DNA of 64,000 nt from Pezicula radicicola (Eukaryota; Ascomycota; Leotiomycetes; Helotiales; Dermateaceae), in contig PDUO01000006.1 of the NCBI GenBank assembly GCA_003008705.1, positions 877,295 through 941,294 on the forward strand, written 5' to 3'. Under the pieces are notes generated by a model that saw only the letters and a program-made list of their open reading frames with translations, had not been told where the DNA came from and ran no database searches. Made by a program: the position numbers and the translations under genes. Of this stretch, positions 1-10,819 are shown in pieces. Positions within the stretch are counted from its first letter, which is position 1; the number at the start of each line of letters is the position of its first letter.

Positions 1-572
1 ATTATAGCAACTAAGAGGGCCGAGGGCTTTAAGACAATCAGAGTTATGAAGAGTGAAGGATTATAAAAGAAGTTAAGGAGTGAGGCGTTGGATTAGAAGG
101 TGGTAGTTAATGAAGCTTCGTTGAAGATAGAACAGTGAAACCATAAAATTGAAACCTAAGATTTATTCTCTACGAAATCCATTTTGCGGTGTCTAGTAGT
201 GTTATTGCTAAGAGAATCCTTGTTGCCAAATTTATTTCAACTATTATAAGGAGTATCCCTTTGTGTAGCTCAAGGCCGACCCTACAAGGATTCGGCACCT
301 GGAGAATTCCACCACTAAAAAAAGTATGTATTTTACCGTGCACGTCCTAGATCCAAGTAGGAGGGCCGCGAGCCACGCGAAGGGATAGTATAATGTTCTT
401 GCTTTCTAGAAAGAGTAATAATATAGCGATAGAACCTCTTTTTAAATAATATTAAGATTACTAGCACTAATTTTAACTACCTACCTACCGTACTAACTCA
501 ACAAATTGAGATTGCTTGGCAGTTTATACAAGTGATCTACTAAGATAGTTTAAAGGATCTACAGAGATCTCG

Positions 573-810
573 GGGATTTCCTTAACTAGATCTCTTATAC
601 CTTCCCTTGTATATTAGCCACTCGACTAAGAATTTAACACTCTGCTCGTCCACCACCTCTTAACGCGTCTCGAATGCAAACACAGGAATTTTATTAGTTA
701 GAACTACTTTATTTAATCGATAACTTAATGCACGTCGCTGTGGCCTGAGTGTTGGCTAATATACAAGGGAAGGGATATAAGCTATTAAATCTCTAAGCGA
801 AATCCTAATT
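573..810. repeat. Degenerate inverted repeat, 20-bp perfect core
   Basis: The 20 bases at 601-620 (CTTCCCTTGTATATTAGCCA) are the exact reverse complement of 753-772. Weaker matching extends outward on both sides, roughly 573-600 against 773-810. The arms are about 130 bp apart, as in a foldback element or MITE relic. No target-site duplication was identified. Confidence 0.6.
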
Positions 811-1155
811 TGTCGAGTTGGTATAGTATATACCTTCGAAGCTAGCAACTTCTAGCCTGTGAAAACAACCTAACAAGCTACTATATCCTAATCCTATTAA
901 ACAATATCTAAAGTTGAGGTTAATATAGTTAGGGTACTGTCAGCCACTAATTACATGTAGAATGGTCCTATCGTATTAGTTATATAGCACTTTCGCAATT
1001 GTCGTATTTTGCCTATTTTCATCCTTCATTCCTATAGGATTCGTAGGATTTTTCATGAATCCAAAGGCATTCCGAAAGAATCAATGCCTATACAAATTGA
1101 GGCCTTTCGGATACTCTTTCTATTATATATAGAGGCTAAAAACCCTCCCACCATT

Positions 1156-1202
1156 AGGGGGCGCGGGGGCGCGGACGGTGGGGCGGGCGGTGGGGCAGGG
1201 GC
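1156..1202 (+). other. G-rich island with G-quadruplex potential
   Basis: In otherwise AT-rich DNA about 47 bases carry repeated runs of three to five G (for example GGGGGCGCGGGGGCGCGG, then further G4, G3, G4 and G4 runs). Four or more closely spaced G runs meet the sequence requirement for an intramolecular quadruplex. No gene depends on it that I can see. Confidence 0.45.
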
Positions 1203-2878
1203 AACCACTTCCAATTCAGTGCCTTTTATACTATATTTTGACATCCCATATATTAGGCCCACTTAGTGGTTCAATAGGTACTAATAATCTACACTCTTCT
1301 TTCGAAGAAAGTTCAGGACAAATGAAGGCCATAAGCTAGGGCTTGACCAAGTACAGCAAGCGCTTACACATGCACCTTCAAGTAAGGAGCTACGAGAGAT
1401 CCTCGGATATAAACAGTTTTGCTACTATATAAGAAGCGCCGTATTGAGTTTTATTAATCTATAATAGAATTTCAATTTTCGGAATCAATGTCTACTAAGT
1501 ATTCAGCTTTTTAACCTACTTTGTCCAATTACTTATTTCGTAGTAATAGTAACCAAGCACTTAATAACAACTTATCTACGGTTTGTTCTATAATCCCTCT
1601 ACAGAAGTCTCAAGGCTCAGAGCTTTCTTGTATAACTACCCTTGGTCATGTCAAGCCCGGCGCGGAGCTCTTAGACTCGGTCGTGTTATGATTTTTTAAA
1701 GACTCCTTCGTTGTGATGATGCGGAATGGTGATTGTGGTCGGTAGAGAACCTTGTTAGCGACGGCCAGTTCGCGGCGCAATTGCTTAATGATAAGCTTCT
1801 TGTTAGCATTTATTATTATTAGCAGATAAGATGCGGCTAGAGTTACACGTAAGACATCGAGATAGACGAGGAGTGACAATTTCCACGAAGGAGCCCGTAC
1901 TTCTGTACAAAAAAAATAAGCTTTATTATAATGGAAAGGAGGCTTTTGGTTTCAAAGTTTAGATCTATGAAAATCTTCTTAGGATTGGGAGGAAGATATT
2001 CCAAAGAAACTGTTACAACGTCACTTTAGCTGGGTGTAATCTCCTGTCCCCTTGTATTGCCATTGAATTCTCCTGGCGGCATTTGTACCTTCTGTACTTT
2101 TGTATAGTACAATTAAACAAGGCTGTAGATACTAGTACGATTCAATAAGCTTATTTCCGAAATGGTTCTTATCTAGTTTATATATTTTCTCTATAAAATC
2201 GAGCAAACTTGCCTACAGTGTTGCGAACACGCTATGAGTCTAAGTTAGATACTGTTTTGCGGAGGTAAAATTAGCTAACGGTAGTAGACTATAAAGTAAG
2301 TAGCTTGTTAGAACTTCTAGGTGTTGTTAATCTATTATCTTCACTATTTTAATCTATTTATTTAAATAATATTCTATAATAATAACAACTAAACACTTAA
2401 TAAATATTACTTATAATTTTAGAGCTTTATCCTTCTACGAAGTCTAGGGTTGCATCTAGAGAACNCCCCCCCTTTAATATCTAGTATTCTTAGTCCTCTA
2501 AAGTACCTTATTCCTATCTTTAAGAATCCTTCTCTAAACCGAAGACATCCCTACTCTACTAAAATGATGCGTTTTGTTGTTCTAATCTACATCTACGACA
2601 ACGAGATTAAGCTAAGCAAGCACCAAGAATTCATACATTATGTTGAAGAAAGAAGGTATTATCTCTATACGACTCGTTAATCCCGGCTTAATCAGAACCA
2701 ATATTCCCTGAATAGCTTGCTTGGTTCATATCCTTCTGCTGTATGGTGAATAGTCATGATACTGCCTCTGCTAAAGACAGCCTGCTGAATTGGAAACGTG
2801 ATTCCTCCCCCTACAGAGTTTAGGTTCTTGCTTCGCTTCGTAAAATTGAGTCTGAGCCAGATGGTTCAAGCACTACGC

Positions 2879-3791
2879 CTACCCCGGAACTTCGTAGACT
2901 GGCGGTTGATTCGTGTACGCGTCGTATGGTGCCGGTGCTTCATAGATTTGTATATCGTCTGATTTATAGCCTATTGCTGGGGGAACTAACTCAACAGTGC
3001 TTGGGCCCGCTTCTTTCTTTTCACTTTTTTGACGTCGGTGTAGACGGAAACCGAGGAATCCAATGACCCCAAGCAGCACAATTCCAATCGGTATACCGAC
3101 ACCGAGTCCGACCTTAATAGGCTCGCTGTTGCTTACACTAGATGATGGAGACTGTGTCGGGGTAGCTGCGACGGAAGTATAGAATGCTGTAGAAGTTGAA
3201 CTTGATGAAGAGCTAGAGGTCGTTGTGGACGTCGGAGGTATTGTAGTAGAGATCGAAGATGAAGATGCTGTGCTGGAACTAATAGTCGTGAAAGGCAATA
3301 GGTCTCCTGTGAGTTGAAAGGTACCGTTCCCGGTCTGGCAGTCGCACTGTGTAAGAGGATCGCTCTCGCAGCAAAAGTCGTTGTTGCCACAATTCAGTAC
3401 GCCAGCATCAGAGACGGAGTTGAATAGACCCGTGGTTACATCGTCTATAAAACATAGTCCTGCATTAGATTTTGCTCTAAAAGCTCCTGACCATGAGACT
3501 GAACTGACCTGAAGTACAGTATTGTGGGCAATCAGCAGATTGCCATGATTGATCTGTACAAGATCCTCGAAGGTATCCTCCTACAGCACTAGCGAAAGAA
3601 TCAAAACATAAACCGTTTCCAAGGCATGTAGCTTCCTCTTGACAACAGACGCATACTGAGTTACTTGTGCATGCTGTATCGTTCACCGCTCCATGACCGT
3701 TCGGAAAGTAACAATAAGTTTGCGCGCCAGAAGTCATCCAGGAATGTATGAAAAACGAAAGCAAGTACATAATAGATAGATGGCCAGCCAT
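2879..3791 (-). CDS. Cysteine-rich secreted-domain, single-pass membrane protein
   Basis: Two exons (3791-3509 and 3459-2879) join to a 287-residue protein. The 49-nt intron has a GTCAGT donor and a CTAAT branch site. Order of parts: N-terminal signal peptide (about residues 1-23), a domain rich in cysteines with a CVCCQEEATC motif and the RGSCTDQSW signature common in Pezizomycotina surface proteins, a second cysteine patch (NCGNNDFCC), a Ser/Thr-rich stalk, one transmembrane helix (IPIGIVLLGVIGFLGF), a basic stop-transfer RLHRRQK and a cytoplasmic tail with Pro/Tyr motifs. This is the layout of Mid2/WSC-like wall sensors, but no named domain is certain. Likely at the plasma membrane facing the cell wall; function unknown. 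Confidence 0.8.
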
Positions 3792-3850
3792 GACGATCTC
3801 GTGTGACTTTGCCTACACAAACGTAAAATATGCTACTCTCAAAAGAAATG

Positions 3851-3885
3851 GAGAACGAGAACGAGAACGAGAACGAGAACGAGAG
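3851..3885. repeat. GAGAAC hexanucleotide microsatellite
   Basis: Five to six head-to-tail copies of GAGAAC lie about 60 bases upstream of the start of the minus-strand membrane-protein gene, so within its probable promoter or 5' leader. Length variation here could alter expression; that is inference. Confidence 0.85.
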
Positions 3886-3978
3886 ATGTGGAAGGGATGG
3901 ATAGCGACGGTAGGCTCTGTGCAGGTAGGTGTTGGACATAGGTCTATACTTAACAATGTTCTTGTTAGCTAAACTCAT

Positions 3979-4768
3979 CTGGCATCAATAGTCAAACGAA
4001 ATTGATCGCATTTTGGAGGGATTTGGGATTCTGTGCCGCGCGCACATCGCAGTTCGACAAGCGGCATGGCTGCAAGCTCTAGATGCAATCATAAATTGAT
4101 TTCAGGCTGAAATGTTGGTATATTTGCAGCACGCATTTCCCCAAAGAGCACTCTGAGCCAAATATTCCTTTGAGTGATAAGGAGTTGGCCCGAGATACCA
4201 CTGTGGTGAAACACTTGTCTATTAGGGGTGCTGTTGGGCTGGTAGGATAGTGCTGCAAAGAGTTTTAGAAATGATGTTGGATTTCCTGATACTACCACAC
4301 TGCTAATGGTCCTACCATGTACTTGGTCGAATTGCTATCGATTTTTACTGGGTCTCGGGAATTAACAAAGCCATCCAACACGGGGAACGACCAGAAGGAA
4401 GCGCCAAAATCGCCCAGTGAACGGCAGTTGAAACTCAAGATGCATACAGTACGAAGGTAAGGGTAACGGTAACGAATAAGCTCGTCGCATACGCGATCGC
4501 CGGCATATTAAAATTAGCGAGCACCACCTAAATTCACGAGATTGAGCTAGTTTGTTGGACGCGAGGAACGCCTTAGCGGCTATGTTAGAAGCTGCCCAGA
4601 ACAGTGGCCTGTTGGGGGAGAACAAGTAGATCATGTCAAGCTTTCAGCTTTAGCTCCCTTCTCCACATTCTACGAAGGTAAAATAACGTAGGCTCCGCAC
4701 TACTTTAACTCTAATCAACGGGCTACTGGACCACCCCGCAAACCATTTGACTTACCTATTTACAAGTG
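3979..4768. other. Intergenic spacer, divergent promoters
   Basis: About 790 bases between the diverging membrane-protein and GH47 genes. Open frames inside are short and match nothing recognisable. No repeat was seen. Confidence 0.5.
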
Positions 4769-6709
4769 ATGGACTACCAGCTTGTTTCTTCGTCTGAAGC
4801 CTTCTCTGGTGATAATGAAATTCCCCAGCCGACTTCTTTTGTTGATAACATGGCTCGCCGTTTTCCTCTTCTTCGACGGGCACCCTTACCTTCCTTGTCC
4901 ACACGACAAATACGTTACGTTGCATTTGCCATAATCTTGCTCGTGATCTGGACTGTATTTTTACCCTTACATTCAATAGACGACACCCATCACCGAAATC
5001 GTACTTCATTTCGAATACAATTTGCCTTCAAGCACGAGAGCAGTGCCTCCAAGAAAATTCGAATAGAACGCCAGCAACAAGTCCGCGAAGCATTCCTGCA
5101 CTCTTGGGAAGGATATAAGGAGCATGCCTGGCTGCGTGATGAGGTTCTGCCATTAACAGGTGGATATAAGGATCCTTTTGTTGGTTGGGCCGCGACATTA
5201 GTGGATTCACTTGATTCACTGTATATTTTAGGTCTTCAGGAGGAGTTTGACTATGCGCTCAAGGCGCTAGATTCCATCGACTTTTCGAGGCCTAATTCCG
5301 AGCGAGTACCTGTATTTGAGACGACAATCAGATATCTTGGTGGCTTGTTAGGTGCACATGATGTGAGTGGTGGTACATACCCAGTACTTCTCCAGAAAGC
5401 GGACCAGTTAGGAGAATTTCTATTCCGTGCGTTTAATACGCCGAATGGTATACCTGTACCTTATTACTGGTGGGAAGGAAATGGCAAACTGGAAGGGGAA
5501 AATGGTGTACTGGTGGCGCAGATAGGTGATTTTAGCCGTTTGAGAACTTCAAAAGAGACAGAGTACTGACACTCACAGGGTCTCTGTCACTCGAATTTAC
5601 TCGGCTAGCCCAGCTCACAGGGAAGCGGAAGTATTATAATGGAATAGCGAGAATCATGAACTACTTTGACGATGCGCAGAACCACACTCGAATTCCTGGT
5701 CTTTGGCCTTCTCAGATGGACACAAAAGGTCCTTCTTTTGGCGGCTCAGCCTTCACTTTAGGGGCTTGGGCGGACTCTTTGTATGAATATTTGCCGAAGG
5801 TAATGTGCCATCCACTTTGACCGATAACCCATTGAATACTTTGGTATGCTAACACCGTGTAGCAGCATATATTACTGGGCGGCCAGACTGATCAGTACTT
5901 GCGGATGTATCGAACAGCACTAGATAGCGCTAGCAAATACCATTTCTTCCGTGCAAAAACACCGGCCAACCAGAATGTTCTCTTTACAGGATCTCTGGAA
6001 GCAAGAAACGGAGATGAGAGTCCCTCTCTGCGCACAGAGGTTCAGCATTTAGCCTGCTTCGTTGGTGGTATGGTAGGATTAGGCGCTAGGATCAATGATT
6101 CACCAGAAGAGCTCGAGACAGCAATCAGGCTCACCGAGAGCTGCGTATGGGCTTACCAAAACACAGCTAGCGGGATTATGCCCGAGATCTTCTACGTTGA
6201 TCAATGCCCATCTGAATCCGAGGACTCTTGTAAATGGACAGATGAAAACGCTACTGAACTAGGGTATCAATACGGATTCACTAGTCTGGCTGATACAAGC
6301 TACCAGTTACGCCCTGAGGCTATCGAGTCTGTCTTTGTTATGTATCGCATTACTGGTGATCCGATTTGGCAGGAGAAAGGCTGGAATATGTTTCAGGCAA
6401 TTATAAAGCATACTACAACTCCTATTGCAAATGCGCGGCTAAGGGACGTCACGAATCCGAACCCGCAACAAGAAGACTCTATGGAGAGTTTCTGGTTAGC
6501 CGAAACCTTGAAATATTTCTTTTTGCTGTTTAGTGAACCTAATCTTGTTAGTCTAGATGATTTTGTCCTGTGCGTATATTTCTTAATCTTTCTATATCCC
6601 AAGAAGAAGAAAAAAGGATCTCCTTGCACTTAGTTGCTGTACTGATTGTGTATCTAGCAATACTGAGGCGCATCCTTTCCGACAGAGAAATAATTTATTT
6701 GACTTATAA
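4769..6709 (+). CDS. GH47 mannosyl-oligosaccharide 1,2-alpha-mannosidase
   Basis: Trims alpha-1,2-linked mannose from N-glycans in the ER/Golgi. Four exons (4769-5525, 5579-5799, 5863-6569, 6658-6709) give 578 residues with all phases matching. It is a type II membrane protein: a short cytoplasmic N-terminus, one transmembrane helix (about residues 50-70, AFAIILLVIWTVFLPL), then the (alpha/alpha)7 barrel. Family hallmarks are visible: DPFVGWAATLVDSLDSLYI, FETTIRYLGGLLGAHD with a catalytic-site acidic residue, YYWWEGNG, LRPEAIESVFVMYR with a catalytic glutamate, and the C-terminal NTEAHPF whose Thr binds calcium. The ATG at 4769 is preferred; nothing upstream is conserved. Length is normal and the gene looks intact. 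Confidence 0.95.
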
Positions 6710-8323
6710 CGGCGTTTAGGTTAGGGGAATAGCTAGGACATACTATTATATAGATACCGCTTATAGAAGAAAATTACTTGTTCTACTTACCTTCCTGTCA
6801 CGTTTCACTTCCCACTTCCTACTTAGTGCCTTACTTCTACTTAGTCTCTTTTCACATGCCACACCATTTATATAGCCAGTGTGGCTACACGCTGCTCTTC
6901 TTCTTCTCCTTCTGCAATTATAACCAATATTACCACATATACCATATTATTCCGGATCAATCCCTTACAAATAGTAGCAACACCTTAAGATCCGACCTCC
7001 AAGTCAAATATATTGTAGTACAGGCTATTAGACCTCTTAATTGAGCTTTCTATAGTTTCGCCATCCCCGCGTTGAACCTTAGATTAACACTCCCGTTGAC
7101 CCTCAGATCAACACCAATACCATTATATAGAGCCCACAAACCCTCTATTTTCGGAAGCCTATATTGCGCACTTTGTAGCCCTCATCTTTGTTACTCTACA
7201 AACCCATTCAGAAGCCCATTTCAAACCGGAAGCCCACGAACCTCTGCCTATATACTAGAACTAGTCTGACTATATAAGCAGGAAGGAAGGAAAGCTTCTA
7301 CAAAGGCTACACTAGACGTGCTTGTCAAAGAAACAAGTAGTAAACACATACAAGAGATAGACAAGAAGGCAGAGCGTATAGAAACCAAGGGCCTAAGCCA
7401 CTATACTAGAACTAAGGAAATACCTAGTTATAATATATTAAGATAAGGTATAAGGTAGATAATAAGAAAGGATAACTATATATAAATTTGTATAGTACTT
7501 TACTTTAATTTTATTTATAGAATACTTCTATTAAAAATAATATACTTTTTATTTTAAGAGAAATAAACCACTATAAATATATAAATACAGAGGTTCCAGC
7601 CAAAAGTCATAAGAATTTAGGGCATACACCCTATAATGCCCTGTAATCTCCGGCTACGGGCGCTTTAGCCTGGATCTGGTAAAATACAGGGCATAGGCCC
7701 CTATAACTAGTGTATATCACCTAACGAAGTAACGAAGTGAAGCCTAAGGCTACAATAATAAAGCCTATAAGCGAGTCGGTTACAGGCTTTATGCCCTGTA
7801 GCTTCTACAGTAGAAGAAGGGTCTATAGGGCATTATAGGGCGCGTGCCCTATATTCTTACGACTTTTGGCCGGAACCTCCGTACTTGAGTTAAAATAAAT
7901 AAATAAGAGTATATATATATATATAGGATAAAAGCAAAGCTAGTTATATAGTTAATTAATTTCTAAAGGACTTAACTATAGAGTAGATATTAGAAGATAA
8001 AGAGTAAAAGTAAAATTCTATCTAGAACGGTATTAAGATTAAAGCTTACAACTCCTTGTTGCTACCCACTACCCTATATACCTATGAATGGTATATACGA
8101 TTTCGAAAACTTTTAACAGTAAAACAACAAATGCTAAAGCACATGCTATAATCTACTATGCAGTAGTAACTAAACAACAAGCCATCAACTCCCAACTCCA
8201 ATCCCTCCCCAACAAGGCAGACAGACAGACAGATAGATAGACAAGCAGATAGGCAAAAAAACTAAAAACAACTTTTTTTTTTACAGACACAAGCACAGTC
8301 TACAAACCAATTCCTAAAACCCC
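6710..8323. other. AT-rich spacer with MITE and microsatellites
   Basis: No gene is supportable. It contains the TA-flanked MITE at 7588-7881, a run of (AT)n near 7910-7925, and a GACA/GATA tetranucleotide tract near 8217-8241. Short open frames at 6778-7269 look non-coding. Confidence 0.6.
7588..7881. mobile_element. MITE, TA target duplication (Tc1/mariner-type)
   Basis: A 294-bp element flanked by TA at 7586-7587 and 7882-7883. Its termini are inverted repeats: the left starts CAGAGGTTCCAGCCAAAAGT and the right end reads inward as CGGAGGTTCCGGCCAAAAGT. Two A/G differences in these 20 bases are what C-to-T decay would give. Inverted similarity continues inside for roughly 60 bases (AGGGCA...CCCTATAATGCCCT). 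There is no open frame, so it is non-autonomous. TA duplication and inverted termini point to the Tc1/mariner superfamily. Confidence 0.85.
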
Positions 8324-10278
8324 TCAAACAAACAAATCAACCAACACCTTCCAAGCCTTCCCCCTCTTAGTAGTAGGCACATCCTCAACACTCCAACTAT
8401 CAGCCTCCGCATCCGAACACCCAGTAACGATATCCGCCTCATCAACCTTCACAAAAGCCGGTCTGAAGATTGCCTTGTGCCCAATATAAAGCATAATGAA
8501 CAAGAAAGCAGAGATGTAAGCAGCCATGAAATCAGATACGTTCCAAGGGATAAAAGATGTGAATCCTTGGGTTATTATGATCAAGGTATTGAAGAATAGG
8601 CCGTAGTAGGAGAAGTATGGTTGAAGAGGTGCGGTATATGGTAGTGTTGAACGATCGATCTTGCGGTTTGCGAGGATACGCATAAATGCTATATGTGATG
8701 CATTGATGCATGCCCAATTAATAAACCCTGCTACTCCTGAAATATTTTGGAGCCACACAAATACGGTTCCAGCTCCGGATGAGATGTTCATGAATCCGAG
8801 GAGTCCGAATGCAGATGTGACCATGACGCCCCAGTATGGAACTCCCCGTTTACTGGTTATCTTGAGGAATGCAGGTGCCTGTCCTTCTTCTGCTAGACCC
8901 ATTAGAATTCGGGAACCTGAATAGACGTTGGAGTTTGCGGCTGAGAGAACTACGAAGAGGAGGACTGCGTTGATAATTCCTGGTAGAGCTGGGACGCTGG
9001 CAAGTTTGGCGGCGATGACGAAAGGAGAGGCTGCTGCGCTTGAACTACCGTCCGTAATGGCTTGGATGAGCATAGGTGAGTCATAGGGAATGAGGAGACC
9101 GATGAAGAATATTGTTGCGACGAAGAAGATGAGGATTCGCCACATGGTTTTCTTGATTGCCGAAGGAACGTTCTTGCGCGGGTTCTCGCATTCTCCAGCT
9201 GCGATACCCACGAGTTCGGTTCCTTGGTAGGAGAAACCGGCTTGAATGAGTACTGCCCAGAAACCAACAAATTTGGCAAGGGGAAGGTTATTTTCAATGA
9301 GGTAGGGTGCAAATGGACCTGGATGGACCCAGGTACTGAATCCAAGATATCCTTGCTTACTGGCTCCAGCATCGATGCAGATTCCGAAAATGATGAAGCC
9401 AATGACGGTTATGACTTTTACGAGCGAGAACCAGAACTCAAATTCTCCATAAAAACTTACAGGCAAAAAGTTGATGGCGGTGATTACGACCCAAAATACG
9501 CCGATGAAAATTCCAATGTTGAGCTTCTCGTTCCAGTATTGGATAATCAGTCCCGTTGCAGTAAGTTCTAAAGCAAACGTAATGGCCCAGGAAAACCAGT
9601 AAAGCCTAGAAACTTGCTGTTAGCATATCTAGATATCTTCACAGTAACTCAAACATGATTTAGGAGCAATGAATAATCAACTCTAGATGAGCGATCCGGT
9701 CCCAAGAAATTAAGTGCATACCATCCTAACACTCAGAGTTAGTTTATTTATTCTAGATATTTTGGGAGTTTTTCAAACATCATTCAGGAGCAACAAATAA
9801 ATTCAACTTGGACGGGGCAAATTTACTCCAAGAACTTGAGACGTACCCATTGCAAATCCTAAACTTGGGTCAATGAAGCGGCTAGCGTATTGCGTAAAAC
9901 CCCCAGGAATTGGGATGTAAGTGGCCATTTCTCCAAGAGACGTCATAACAGAATACACGATAGACCCCACAAAGATATAAGCAAGTAGAGCTCCCACTGG
10001 ACCTGCTTTATTCAAGGCTCCACCGGAACCAATGAATAAACCTGTACCAATCGTGCCTCCTGAAATTTGTTAGTCGTGATTTCCTAAAAATCAAGGTTGA
10101 GCATACCGATGGCTATCATCTGAAGATGTCGAGGCTTCAGCCTCCGCTGCACTCCTTGTGTCACTTCGCCATGCTTTTCAGCATCGTGACTCACAGAAGC
10201 GTCTGAGATAGCCTCCGACGTTGGTCTCTTCTCAGTGCTAGCCGGTGGTGCCTCACGGATACTGTCGACGTGCTCCAT
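8324..10278 (-). CDS. Amino-acid permease, AAT family (DIP5/GAP-like)
   Basis: Plasma-membrane proton/amino-acid symporter of the APC superfamily. Exon 1 is 10278-10107 and exon 2 starts at 10059 (47-nt intron inside the conserved IGGTIGTGLF loop of helix 1). Exon 3 runs to 8324. The second splice is not certain: the best length match is donor after 9843 and acceptor before 9605, giving 556 residues, but a stronger GTACGT donor lies three bases earlier. Helix signatures are clear: GGTIGTGLFIGSGGALNKAG, PGGFTQYASRF, QGTELVGIAAGECENPRK, SAANSNVYSGSRI and RGVPYWGVM. The PGGFT and SGSRI segments resemble dicarboxylic/general permeases, but substrate cannot be read from sequence. N-terminus is hydrophilic and cytosolic. 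The gene lies tail-to-head beside the broken NCS1 permease. Confidence 0.9.
9651..9807. repeat. Imperfect direct repeat inside a permease intron
   Basis: Bases 9651-9681 and 9774-9807 are about 33-bp imperfect direct copies (compare GATTTAGGAGCAATGAATAA with CATTCAGGAGCAACAAATAA). Together with nearby TCTAGATAT copies this suggests that the intron, unusually long for this locus at about 237 nt, grew by internal tandem duplication. Confidence 0.6.
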
Positions 10279-10819
10279 GGTTGAAATACCGTCGAGTTTA
10301 GCGAGAACGGATAGCAGAGGGGGATTTCTTCTAGAATACCAGAATAAAAGAAATTGACGAGTTAGTGAAGTATATATTAGCTTACTGTACCGTCGAGAAA
10401 ACGAAAACCCAGATTCTAGTGCTAGAATACAGTGGTTCCACTAGGTCAATGTCCAGCAGGGTGACACATGTCACGTGTAGATGTAGCTCGCCCCTTTCAG
10501 AAAATTTCAGCAGCGGATCAGTCTTAGCGAGAGGCGGCGATTCGTCTGCCCTAGTTTCTCTTACACTACGTTTGAAAGAAAATGTCAAACTCTGCATATT
10601 ATTGGACATGGGGATGACGGCGACAACCGAGTTTTGTTTACATGTCGGCTTAGTTCGCGGCTCCACTGCCTAATTATGCCATATATTGTGGACATCTAGA
10701 GATGCAAATCTCTTTCAACCCTGCTGACTACTATCCAAAATCAGCTTCGGCAACTTTCAAGCTGCAGAAGAACCAAGTTTTTTGGTACGATATCATACCT
10801 ATTACCTGTATCCATAACC
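10279..10819. other. Spacer upstream of the amino-acid permease
   Basis: Holds the 3' flank of the NCS1 relic and the promoter of the amino-acid permease. Overlapping open frames of about 95-130 codons on both strands show no recognisable domain and are judged non-coding. Confidence 0.45.

Larger units (their letters stand above)
1..2878. other. AT-rich repeat-relic region without a supportable gene
   Basis: All frames are broken and no family is recognisable. The stretch holds a degenerate inverted repeat (573-810) and a G-rich island (1156-1202). A 77-codon open frame on the minus strand (1646-1879) could be a transposase-like tail, but I cannot place it in a family. One ambiguous base (n) sits at 2465, in front of a C run. 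The composition suggests mutated transposon remains. Confidence 0.6.

Noticed and set aside
10382..10673. Overlapping open frames on both strands upstream of the amino-acid permease
   Set aside because: Both lack any family signal; the region is better explained as promoter.
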